In this document: piece after piece, positions 11,167 through 18,510 of the stretch | Position numbering within the stretch: the stretch's first letter is position 1 | How the letters are laid out: each line of letters opens with the position of its first letter | Assembly (NCBI RefSeq): GCF_001721295.1 | Contig: NZ_MDDS01000013.1 | Coordinates: 1-64,000, forward strand | Reading direction: 5' to 3' | Length of the DNA stretch: 64,000 bases | Source: Sphingomonas turrisvirgatae | Lineage (GTDB): Bacteria; Pseudomonadota; Alphaproteobacteria; Sphingomonadales; Sphingomonadaceae | Made by a program: the position numbers and the translations under genes | Notes under the pieces: generated by a model | The model's database searches: none | What the model saw: the letters and a program-made list of their open reading frames with translations, nothing else | Told to the model about the DNA's origin: nothing

Positions 11167-11634
11167 TCAGCGCGCGTTAAACAGCGCATCGGCCTCGCTC
11201 TTGGTCGGCACCGCGCGCAATACGAAGCTGGAACTGATTTTCACCACCCCGGGTAGCCGCCCCATCTCCTCGCGATGCAGCCGCTCGTAATCGTCCAGGT
11301 CGCGGCATAGCACTTTCAGGCGATAGTCGTAGCTCCCCGACACGAGCGCACATTCGACGATGCCGTCGATCTCGGCGACCGCAGCCTCGAACCGCGCAAG
11401 ATCCTCCCCCACCTCAGTCCCGAGCGTGATATCGACCATCGCCGTCACGCTGAAGCCGAGCCGGCGCAGGCCCAGCCGCGCCGTATAGCCCTGGATGTGG
11501 CCAGAAGCTTCGAGCGCCTGGATGCGGCGCGTGCAGGCCGATTGCGATAGCCCCACCTCGCCCGCAATATGGCTGACGGGCGATCGCCCATCCATGGACA
11601 GGCATTTCAGGATACCGGCGTCGATTCTATCCAT
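11167..11634 (-). CDS. Lrp/AsnC-family regulator divergent from ald
   Basis: A 155-residue feast/famine regulator. The N-terminal HTH is MDRIDAGILKCLSMDGRSPV...GLSQSACTRRIQALE, and the C-terminal RAM (ligand-binding) domain spans about residues 65-150. The gene is divergent from ald across a 137-base gap that contains an imperfect dyad, so it is probably the alanine-responsive activator/repressor of ald (AldR-type). The regulatory role is inferred from this layout. Confidence 0.88.
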   Translation of the reverse strand: MDRIDAGILKCLSMDGRSPVSHIAGEVGLSQSACTRRIQALEASGHIQGYTARLGLRRLGFSVTAMVDITLGTEVGEDLARFEAAVAEIDGIVECALVSGSYDYRLKVLCRDLDDYERLHREEMGRLPGVVKISSSFVLRAVPTKSEADALFNAR

Positions 11635-11674
11635 CGCGCATGGATATGTTAAAAGCAGGAGTTATCCAGAACAA

Positions 11675-11704
11675 ATCTGCACCAGCGATGCAGCTGATGC
11701 AGAT
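11675..11704. promoter_or_regulatory. Dyad operator between lrp-like gene and ald
   Basis: The arms ATCTGCACCAGC (11675-11686) and GCTGATGCAGAT (11693-11704) are inverted repeats with one mismatch and a 6-base centre. The position, midway between divergent starts, and the size suit an Lrp-family binding site. Binding has not been shown. Confidence 0.55.
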
Positions 11705-11771
11705 ATTTGCAGAGATCAGCGGCAACCTTCCGGGCTATTCCGCTTTCACAATATAAGATTGGAGAGAGTTC

Positions 11772-12878
11772 ATGCGCGTCGGCGTGCCCAAGGAAATCAA
11801 GAACCACGAATATCGCGTCGGACTGACCCCGCCGCTGGTCGCCGAACTGACCGCTGCCGGACATGAAGTGATCGTGGAAACCCGCGCCGGCTCAGGCATC
11901 GACTTCGAGGACAGCGACTACACCGCCGCCGGCGCACGCATCGTCGCCAGCCCTGCCGAAGTGTTCGCACAATCCGACATGATCGTGAAAGTGAAGGAGC
12001 CGCAGCCGCAGGAAGTGGCGATGCTGGAGCCGCGTCACACGCTCTTCACCTATCTTCACCTCGCTCCCGATCCTGAACAGGCCAAGGGACTGATCGCCTC
12101 CGGCGCGACGTGCATCGCTTATGAGACGGTGACCGCCGCCGACCGGACCTTGCCGTTGCTCAAGCCGATGAGCGAAGTCGCCGGCCGCATGTCGGTTCAG
12201 GTCGGCGCGCACTATCTCGAAAAGGAACAGGGTGGCCGCGGTGTGCTGCTGGGCGGCGTGCCCGGCGTTGCGCCGGCGCGCGTGGCGATCCTGGGCGGCG
12301 GCGTGTCCGGCATCAACGCGGCGCAGATGGCAACCGGCCTGCGCGCCGACGTGACGATCTACGACATCAACAACACGCGCCTCGCCGAACTCGACATGCA
12401 TTTCGGAAGCCAGATCAAGACCGCCTATGCTAGCAAGGCTGCAATCGCCGCGGCGGTCAGGAACGCGCACCTTGTGATCGGCGCCGTGCTCGTCCCCGGC
12501 GCAGCGGCGCCCAAGCTGGTGACGCGCGAGATGCTCAAGACGATGAAGCGCGGCTCTGTGCTGGTCGATATCGCGATCGATCAGGGCGGGTGTTTCGAGA
12601 CGAGCCACGCGACCACGCACGAAGACCCCGTCTACGAAGTCGATGGCGTCATCCACTATTGCGTCGCCAACATGCCCGGCGCGGTGGCGCGGACCAGCAC
12701 CTTCGCGCTCAACAATGCGACATTGCCGTTCGTGATGAAGCTGGCCAACATGGGTGCAGAGGCGGCGATGGCCGCCGATCCCCACCTCGCCAATGGCCTC
12801 AACGTCTATCGCGGCAACATCACCTACCAGGCCGTCGCCGAAGCGCTCGGCCTGCCGTTCAAGGCCTGGACGCCCTGA
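11772..12878 (+). CDS. ald: Alanine dehydrogenase
   Basis: A 368-residue cytosolic enzyme that interconverts L-alanine and pyruvate plus ammonia using NAD. The start matches the family (MRVGVPKEIKNHEYRVGLTP). The substrate-site lysine is in KVKEPQ (about residue 75), the catalytic His in TYLHLAPD (about 95), and the NAD-binding loop is ILGGGVSGINAA near residue 175. GGAGAG precedes the ATG. A hairpin follows the stop. It is expected to be controlled by the divergent Lrp-family gene. Confidence 0.97.
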   Translation: MRVGVPKEIKNHEYRVGLTPPLVAELTAAGHEVIVETRAGSGIDFEDSDYTAAGARIVASPAEVFAQSDMIVKVKEPQPQEVAMLEPRHTLFTYLHLAPDPEQAKGLIASGATCIAYETVTAADRTLPLLKPMSEVAGRMSVQVGAHYLEKEQGGRGVLLGGVPGVAPARVAILGGGVSGINAAQMATGLRADVTIYDINNTRLAELDMHFGSQIKTAYASKAAIAAAVRNAHLVIGAVLVPGAAAPKLVTREMLKTMKRGSVLVDIAIDQGGCFETSHATTHEDPVYEVDGVIHYCVANMPGAVARTSTFALNNATLPFVMKLANMGAEAAMAADPHLANGLNVYRGNITYQAVAEALGLPFKAWTP

Positions 12879-12900
12879 GCAAGTCCGCTTGACGCCTTCT

Positions 12901-12931
12901 GCCCGCCGCTGCCCTGATTGGCGCGGCGGGC
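12901..12931 (+). terminator. Hairpin after ald
   Basis: GCCCGCCGC and GCGGCGGGC form a perfect 9-bp stem with a 13-base loop, placed between convergent ald and the following minus-strand gene. It could serve both directions. No U-tract follows it. Confidence 0.55.
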
Positions 12932-12940
12932 TACGGGGTC

Positions 12941-13357
12941 TCAGTCGATTGCAGTCAGCCAGGTTTCCGCCGCATTGGGCGAGAGGAAGATGTTCTGATT
13001 GTCGGTCAGCGTGCGGCGCAGTTGCATCTTGAGCAGACTCGATTCCACGACCAGCGCAACCCGATCGCCCGGACGATACAGCGCCTGGTTGCCGAGCCGC
13101 AGACGCTCGGCCACTTCCTGCGTGCGCACTGGCGCATGGCGCAGATCAGCCAGCACGCGGACCTTGCCATGTCGCAGCCGAAGCGTGCGGACGATCTCGC
13201 CCAGCCGGGCCAGATACCGGTCAACCTCTTCGACGCATTGCACGGCCACCCGGCCAACGCGAAGGACATTCAGTCGTTCGTCCAGAGCGATCTCGTAGAG
13301 CCCAGGTTCGGACGCCAGAATTTCGACTTGCGCAACGGCGTTCGCAACCGGTGTCAT
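12941..13357 (-). CDS. Hypothetical protein, possibly STAS/SpoIIAA-like
   Basis: A 138-residue soluble protein. It has an alternating beta/helix pattern (LYEIALDERLNVLRVGRVAV, then a helix with DRYLARLGEIV, then RVLADLRHAPVR and a C-terminal LSPNAAETWLTAI), similar in shape to STAS/SpoIIAA-like proteins. No catalytic motif is seen. Small proteins ending in a ...AAxxWL segment are common in sphingomonads, but no function is known to me. It is convergent with ald. Confidence 0.55.
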   Translation of the reverse strand: MTPVANAVAQVEILASEPGLYEIALDERLNVLRVGRVAVQCVEEVDRYLARLGEIVRTLRLRHGKVRVLADLRHAPVRTQEVAERLRLGNQALYRPGDRVALVVESSLLKMQLRRTLTDNQNIFLSPNAAETWLTAID

Positions 13358-13699
13358 AGACCCTCCCCACGATTTTCTGTCCTTCGCCAGCTGCCTTTAG
13401 TGACGGATGGTTAAGGATGATTGAGCGCGTGCTTTCCAGCGCCGACCCGGATTTTCTTGCGTTTGCCGCCCTCCCCCGCTAAGGCGCGCCCCGTCCAGCG
13501 AGCGGGTGCTCGCGGAGGGCAGCGCGCGGGCGTGAAGTCCAGCGCGCCATTTTCGCTTTGCACCAAAGCGTCAGCCTGCCGATTGCGCCCGTCCGGTGGA
13601 TGTCGTGGCCGGCATTCGGCCGCCATGACATTTCGGCCAACAAGACCGCTGGATCCAACCAGCCGGCCGGAAAAATTATAGTCAGGATTGATCCTCTTT
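13358..13699. other. Gene-free stretch upstream of rpsA
   Basis: About 340 bases with no supportable gene; the open frames on both strands lack family features. The last part should hold the rpsA promoter and leader, with an AGGA at 13684-13687. In many proteobacteria cmk precedes rpsA, but it is absent here. Confidence 0.6.
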
Positions 13700-15415
13700 A
13701 TGGCCACTATGGCAAACCCCACGCGCGACGATTTCGCCGCGCTGCTCGACCAGACCCTAGGTCAGGCGGACGGCTTTGAAGGCCGCGTCGTCATCGGCAC
13801 CGTCACCGCGATCGAGAATGATCTCGCGGTCATCGACGTGGGCCTCAAGTCGGAAGGCCGCGTGCCCCTCCGCGAATTTGCAGCGCCCGGGCAGAAGGCG
13901 GACCTCAAGGTCGGCGATGAAGTCGAAGTCTATGTCGACCGCGTCGAGAACGCCAATGGCGAAGCGATGCTCAGCCGCGACCGCGCTCGCCGCGAAGCCG
14001 CCTGGGACAAGCTCGAACTCGAATTCAGCCAGGGCAACCGCGTCGAGGGCGTGATCTTCGGCCGCGTCAAGGGCGGCTTCACCGTCGACCTGTCGGGCGC
14101 CGTGGCGTTCCTGCCGGGTTCGCAGGTGGATATCCGTCCTGTCCGCGACGTCCAGCCGCTGATGGACCTGCCGCAGCCCTTCCAGATCCTCAAGATGGAT
14201 CGCAAGCGCGGCAATATCGTCGTTTCGCGCCGCGCCGTTCTCGAAGAGAACCGTGCCGAGCAGCGTTCGGGCCTGATCCAGTCGCTGGCCGAGGGCCAGG
14301 TGATCGACGGCGTCGTCAAGAACATCACCGATTACGGTGCGTTCGTTGACCTGGGCGGCATCGACGGCCTGCTGCACGTCACCGATCTCAGCTACAAGCG
14401 CGTCAACCACCCGTCGGAAATGCTGAACATCGGCGACACGGTGAAGGTGCAGATCATCCGCATCAACCGCGACACGCAGCGCATCAGCCTCGGCATGAAG
14501 CAGCTGGAAAGCGATCCGTGGGATGGCGCCGCTTCGAAGTATCCGGTCGGTGCCAAGCTGTCGGGCCGCGTCACGAACATCACCGAATATGGTGCGTTCG
14601 TCGAGCTGGAGCCGGGCATCGAAGGCCTGGTGCACGTTTCGGAAATGTCGTGGACCAAGAAGAACGTCCACCCCGGCAAGATCGTCTCGACCAGCCAGGA
14701 AGTCGATGTCGTGGTACTCGAGGTCGATGGCGACAAGCGTCGCATCAGCCTTGGCCTCAAGCAGGCTCAGCAGAATCCGTGGGAAGCCTTCGCGGCTGCG
14801 CACCCGGTCGGCACCGAAGTCGAGGGCGAAGTCAAGAACGCTACCGAATTCGGCCTGTTCATCGGTCTGGACGGCGACGTCGACGGCATGGTCCACATGT
14901 CCGACATCGCATGGGGCATTTCGGGCGAGGACGCGCTCAACCTGCATCGCAAGGGTGAGACCGTTAAGGCCGTCGTGCTCGCGATCGAGCCGGACAAGGA
15001 GCGCATCTCGCTCGGCATGAAGCAGCTCGAGCGTGGCGGCGTCGCCACCGGTGCGGCTGCGAGCGGCGCTGGTGCGCGCGTCAACAAGAACGAAGTCGTT
15101 ACCGTCACGGTGCTCGAAGTCCGCGACGCGGGCCTTGAGGTTCAGGTCGGCGACGATGGTGCGACCGGCTTCATCAAGCGCACCGACCTTGGTCGTGACC
15201 GCGACGAGCAGCGCCCCGAGCGCTTCCAGGTCGGACAGAAGTTCGATGCGATGGTCACCGGCCTCGATCGTTCGAAGAAGCCGACCTTCTCGGTCAAGGC
15301 GATGCAGATCGCCGAAGAGAAGCAGGCCGTGGCACAGTATGGCTCGTCCGATTCGGGCGCGTCGCTGGGCGACATTCTGGGCGAGGCGCTGAAGGCTCGG
15401 GAAGAAAAGAAGTAA
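13700..15415 (+). CDS. rpsA: 30S ribosomal protein S1
   Basis: A 571-residue S1 with six S1 RNA-binding repeats; the best conserved ones contain ITDYGAFVDLGGIDGLLHVTD and ITEYGAFVELEPGIEGLVHV, at about residues 195-265 and 280-355. It binds mRNA on the small subunit and delivers it for initiation. The start is taken as ATG 13700 (MATMANPTRDDF); ATG 13709 is equally possible. The length fits alphaproteobacterial S1. A strong hairpin follows the stop, then ihfB. Confidence 0.96.
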   Translation: MATMANPTRDDFAALLDQTLGQADGFEGRVVIGTVTAIENDLAVIDVGLKSEGRVPLREFAAPGQKADLKVGDEVEVYVDRVENANGEAMLSRDRARREAAWDKLELEFSQGNRVEGVIFGRVKGGFTVDLSGAVAFLPGSQVDIRPVRDVQPLMDLPQPFQILKMDRKRGNIVVSRRAVLEENRAEQRSGLIQSLAEGQVIDGVVKNITDYGAFVDLGGIDGLLHVTDLSYKRVNHPSEMLNIGDTVKVQIIRINRDTQRISLGMKQLESDPWDGAASKYPVGAKLSGRVTNITEYGAFVELEPGIEGLVHVSEMSWTKKNVHPGKIVSTSQEVDVVVLEVDGDKRRISLGLKQAQQNPWEAFAAAHPVGTEVEGEVKNATEFGLFIGLDGDVDGMVHMSDIAWGISGEDALNLHRKGETVKAVVLAIEPDKERISLGMKQLERGGVATGAAASGAGARVNKNEVVTVTVLEVRDAGLEVQVGDDGATGFIKRTDLGRDRDEQRPERFQVGQKFDAMVTGLDRSKKPTFSVKAMQIAEEKQAVAQYGSSDSGASLGDILGEALKAREEKK

Positions 15416-15421
15416 TGGTTC

Positions 15422-15451
15422 GCGGGGTGGATGGCTGGCCATCCACCCCGC
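15422..15451 (+). terminator. rpsA terminator
   Basis: A perfect 13-bp stem (GCGGGGTGGATGG and its complement) with a CTGG loop starts 6 bases after the rpsA stop. It is followed by a pyrimidine-rich TTTCTACCTTTT run. Confidence 0.8.
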
Positions 15452-15610
15452 AGAATTTCTACCTTTTCCGGCGTTAGGCTCAAAACCGTGGTAAACGCCG
15501 CAAGATTTGATTGATGCAGGTCAGGATTCCGTCCAGAACCAGCCCTGCTAGGTGGCTGCGAGGGCAACGCGGCCGACGCCCGGCGCATGCCGGCTTTTTG
15601 GGGACGCGGG

Positions 15611-15892
15611 ATGATCCGTTCGGAACTCGTGACGACATTGGCCGGTGAAAATCCGGATCTTTCGGTTGCCGAGATCGAGTCGATCGTGGACACCTTCTTC
15701 AACGAGATCACAAGCCGGCTGGTCGCCAACGGTCGGGTCGAATTGCGCGGCTTCGGTGCTTTTTCGACGCGGGCGCGCGACGCCCGTACCGGCCGGAACC
15801 CGCGTACCGGCGAGGCCGTCGACGTCGAGGCGAAGCGCGTGCCCTACTTCAAACCCGGCAAGGAAATGCGGACACGCCTCAACGTCAGTTGA
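15611..15892 (+). CDS. ihfB: Integration host factor subunit beta
   Basis: A 93-residue HU/IHF-family protein starting [18 protein letters not shown]. It has the conserved beta-arm region with the NPRTGE signature ([14 protein letters not shown]) and the C-terminal [11 protein letters not shown]. It sits directly downstream of rpsA, as ihfB does in most proteobacteria, which supports the beta rather than the alpha or HU assignment. The start is ATG 15611, after a GGGACGCGGG stretch. IHF bends DNA at defined sites for transcription, replication and recombination. Confidence 0.93.
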   Translation: MIRSELVTTLAGENPDLSVAEIESIVDTFFNEITSRLVANGRVELRGFGAFSTRARDARTGRNPRTGEAVDVEAKRVPYFKPGKEMRTRLNVS

Positions 15893-15962
15893 GGTTTCCA
15901 CCGCGAACGGCTCGCCGGGGCTTGTGCCCGGCCCATTAACAGCTTAACCGCGCGGCTCGCGT

Positions 15963-16039
<77 letters not shown>

Positions 16040-16073
16040 ACTTTCCATCACAGAACCCGATTGCTGAATCGCC

Positions 16074-16910
16074 TCAAGAGGCGGGTCGATACGGATCATC
16101 GTCTGGCGGCAGCCAGCTGAACGGGCCATTGTCGTTTTGCGCCCCACCGGCCGCCGCGCGCTGCAGCGTGGTCGCCAACAAACCGGTGTTGTGTCGCTGA
16201 CCGATCGTATCCCTCGACCGCCCCGGCACCAGTCGTTCGATCATCTCCAGCAGCGATGCTTCCGACGGATGTTGCGCGGCAAGAACATCGACGCCCGGCA
16301 GGCCGTAGCAACAATGCCGCGTTTGCTGGGAAATGCACCACAACGAGCCGCGCCACTGCGCCTGCCGCAGGATCGGCACCACCCGCTCCGCACTGGTGCG
16401 CGAATGTAGCACGATCGATCCGATCCGCTCGAGCGCGCCCACCACGTGCGCAAGGTTGCGGTCGGGCATCGGCACGGGCTTGTACACCGCTTGCCGGACC
16501 ACGTCATAGCCGCGGTCCGTCAGCTGATCGCCCAGCCAGTTCGAGCTGCGCTGACCACAGAGCAGCAGGATGCGTGCGCCGGGGCCGATAACATGGCCGA
16601 TCAACTCGACCAGCGCCGCCTCGGCCCCTGCGATGTGGGTGACCGTGGAATGTCCCACCGCCAGCGCAGCTTGCGCGATCGCGTGCGACGTAGCCAGGAT
16701 CGGCGTAGCCGTGAGGCGCCGGTGCCAGGCGAAATGACGCACCGCATGGATGCTGGTAAAGACCACCGCGTCGCAATCATGCGGTGGTGGCGGCTGATGG
16801 ACAGGGGCGGTCGTTATGACCGGGACCATCAGCGGTCGTTGTCCTAGTGCGCGAAGCTCGCGGGCGGTGCGCAGGTTATCGGGCGCAGACCGCGTGATCC
16901 AGACCGACAC
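16074..16910 (-). CDS. hemD: Uroporphyrinogen-III synthase (HemD-like)
   Basis: A 278-residue protein whose N-terminus, VWITRSAPDNLRTARELRAL, is the standard opening of HemD, followed by DAVVFTSIHAVRHF and, in the second half, SIVLHSRTSAERVV. These mark the two Rossmann-like lobes that close and isomerise hydroxymethylbilane to uroporphyrinogen III. HemD is poorly conserved, so identity rests on this pattern. Beyond about residue 230 there is a low-complexity, non-family C-terminal extension. It is not next to hemC here. Confidence 0.75.
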   Translation of the reverse strand: MSVWITRSAPDNLRTARELRALGQRPLMVPVITTAPVHQPPPPHDCDAVVFTSIHAVRHFAWHRRLTATPILATSHAIAQAALAVGHSTVTHIAGAEAALVELIGHVIGPGARILLLCGQRSSNWLGDQLTDRGYDVVRQAVYKPVPMPDRNLAHVVGALERIGSIVLHSRTSAERVVPILRQAQWRGSLWCISQQTRHCCYGLPGVDVLAAQHPSEASLLEMIERLVPGRSRDTIGQRHNTGLLATTLQRAAAGGAQNDNGPFSWLPPDDDPYRPAS

Positions 16911-17232
16911 GGCTCACCCCTCCCGCACGGCGGGCCGCCGAGCAGCGTTGACCTTGAGGTACGCCGGGACCTTTGTCCGGCTTTGGATGGTGTTGAAAAT
17001 CATGGAATCGCCCGTCACATTGCGCCGCGAACCAGTCGCGAAGCTATCGCTGGAATGTGACCCCGGACCCGGCGCGGCGAGTGCCGCCCGAACCCGGGCT
17101 ACCGGCGCGCGGCGAGTTGTCCGCCGTGCGCGCGGAACCGTTGGAAGGGCAATGCCGCATGCATGGATTGGAACCTGCGCTTCCCCGTCTCGCAAGTCAA
17201 CGCCGGGCGGCAACCTGCTTGCGCTGCGCCGG
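16911..17232. other. Gene-free stretch between hemD and tRNA-Leu
   Basis: About 320 bases without a supportable gene; frames on both strands are Arg/Pro/Ala-rich shadows. It must carry the hemD promoter. No riboswitch or repeat was recognised. Confidence 0.5.
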
Positions 17233-17316
17233 TACGGGCGGGGGGACTCGAACCCCCACGAGCCTAAGGCCCTACGGATTTTAAGTCCGTTGCGTCTACC
17301 ATTCCGCCACGCCCGC
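17233..17316 (-). tRNA. tRNA-Leu (TAA)
   Basis: A class II tRNA on the minus strand, from GCGGGCGTGGCGGAATGG to CGCCCGTA. The anticodon TAA is in GACTTAAAATCC, with a long variable arm (TAGGGCCTTAGGCTCGTG) and T-arm GGGGGTTCGAGTCCCCC. The genome reads CCG after A73, so CCA is not encoded and must be added by the CCA-adding enzyme. Confidence 0.92.
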
Positions 17317-17340
17317 AGACCCTGACGGATCGCGCGCCGC

Positions 17341-17417
17341 TGGTGGGCCCGGCAGGACTTGAACCCGCAACCTAGCCGTTATGAGCGGCCAGCTCTAACC
17401 AATTGAGCTACAGGCCC
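17341..17417 (-). tRNA. tRNA-Ile2 (CAT, lysidine-type)
   Basis: The cloverleaf on the minus strand runs from GGGCCTGTAGCTCAATTGG to CGGGCCCACCA. The anticodon loop is GCTCATAACGG with CAT. The acceptor stem and anticodon arm differ from the elongator tRNA-Met at 8447-8523 and look like the minor Ile tRNA read after TilS converts C34 to lysidine. CCA is encoded. The Ile2 assignment over Met is by likeness. Confidence 0.75.
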
Positions 17418-17468
17418 CCAGCGGTGCAACGCGATTAGGGGCGATCCTTGCGCCCGGCAAGCGCCGTC

Positions 17469-18500
17469 TCAGCCCGCCGCGTCAAGCGCGGCCAGGATAT
17501 CGTCATGCGAAGCCGTCGCCACATTGAGCTGCGCCAGCAGCGCAAATGCCCGCACCCACCACTCGCGAAACGCGCGCAATTCGCCAGCGTCGCGAACATA
17601 GGGGGTGTAACCCGGCGCTGCCGATGGCGAGTGATAGCTGAACATCAGCAGCCGCACCCCTTCCCCAACGGCGACGCGGATCGCCTCCAGCGCATCCCCG
17701 ATCGGCATGTCCTCAGGCGTCAGCGCCACCTTCGTCATCAGGCCTAAACGCGAAGTGACGCCGCGCCCCTTCGGCAGGCGGCCGAGCGCGCGGTACAGCC
17801 CCGCCCCGCCCTTCCCCAGTGCGCCAGTGTAGACGGTCGTCAACGGAAGCTCGACCAGGTCACCCATCCCGGTTCGGAATGCGTGATTGCCGATGCGTGA
17901 AAAATCCGGCCCGCCCTCCTGCGTGTAGTCGTAGCCCGAGCGCATCGAACTATCGACCCGATAGCCCTCGGCCGCCAGCAGCTCCAACGAGTTCGGGCCG
18001 ATGCCGTAACGCCCGGTGCGCATCATCACCGGACGGCGGCCGAACGCTTGCGTGATCGCTTCGGTCAGCGCCGTCAGCTTCGCCGCCTCCAGATCGCGCG
18101 GCAGGTTGCCGACGAAACTGTTGAACGGCGTGACTGGCTCGTCATGCGGCGGATTGACCCAGGGGTGAAGCTGCGACCCGATCGCCGACCGTCCGTCCGC
18201 CAGGATCGACGTCAGCACGTCGACGGACATCGCGCAGGTCGCGATCGGATGATCGATCATGTACGCGGGCCCGACGCCATGGTCGGCAAACAGCGCATGC
18301 ATCTGCGGCAATGCCCGCATCGCCTCAGTCGAGCGGTTTTCACGAGCCAGCGGCTTGGTCCAGTCGAACTCCTCCTCGGTATCGACAAAGACCGTGAAGC
18401 GCGTACCGAAACCTTCGGGCCAGGACAGCAGCGCGCCGGGCTCGGGTATGGCGGGCCGGGAGCCGCCCGGCGTCAGGCGAGGATGGGGCGCTGCATTCAC
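17469..18500 (-). CDS. Polysaccharide deacetylase family protein
   Basis: A 343-residue NodB-fold deacetylase, probably cytoplasmic, since no signal peptide is seen. The metal motif starts with FVDTEEEFDW (Asp40, Thr41, Glu42), and a metal-ligand-like His is in SQLHPWVNP (His112). Later motifs include GRYGIGPNSLELL and the terminal FSYHSPS. It belongs to the group with an extended DxEEE motif found next to sensor kinases in sphingomonads. The histidine kinase gene is just upstream on the same strand, with a short gap. The substrate is unknown. Confidence 0.75.
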   Translation of the reverse strand: MNAAPHPRLTPGGSRPAIPEPGALLSWPEGFGTRFTVFVDTEEEFDWTKPLARENRSTEAMRALPQMHALFADHGVGPAYMIDHPIATCAMSVDVLTSILADGRSAIGSQLHPWVNPPHDEPVTPFNSFVGNLPRDLEAAKLTALTEAITQAFGRRPVMMRTGRYGIGPNSLELLAAEGYRVDSSMRSGYDYTQEGGPDFSRIGNHAFRTGMGDLVELPLTTVYTGALGKGGAGLYRALGRLPKGRGVTSRLGLMTKVALTPEDMPIGDALEAIRVAVGEGVRLLMFSYHSPSAAPGYTPYVRDAGELRAFREWWVRAFALLAQLNVATASHDDILAALDAAG

Positions 18501-18510
18501 CCTGCGGGGA

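Noticed and set aside
13757..15442. 561-residue open frame antisense to rpsA
   Set aside because: A shadow of S1 codons on the other strand. No recognisable domain, and rpsA is certain.
16914..17213. 99-residue minus-strand frame upstream of hemD
   Set aside because: Arg/Ala/Pro-rich composition and no family likeness; no ribosome site.
17341..17417. Second elongator tRNA-Met
   Set aside because: The CAT anticodon alone is ambiguous. The acceptor stem and anticodon arm differ from tRNA-Met at 8447-8523 and fit tRNA-Ile2.
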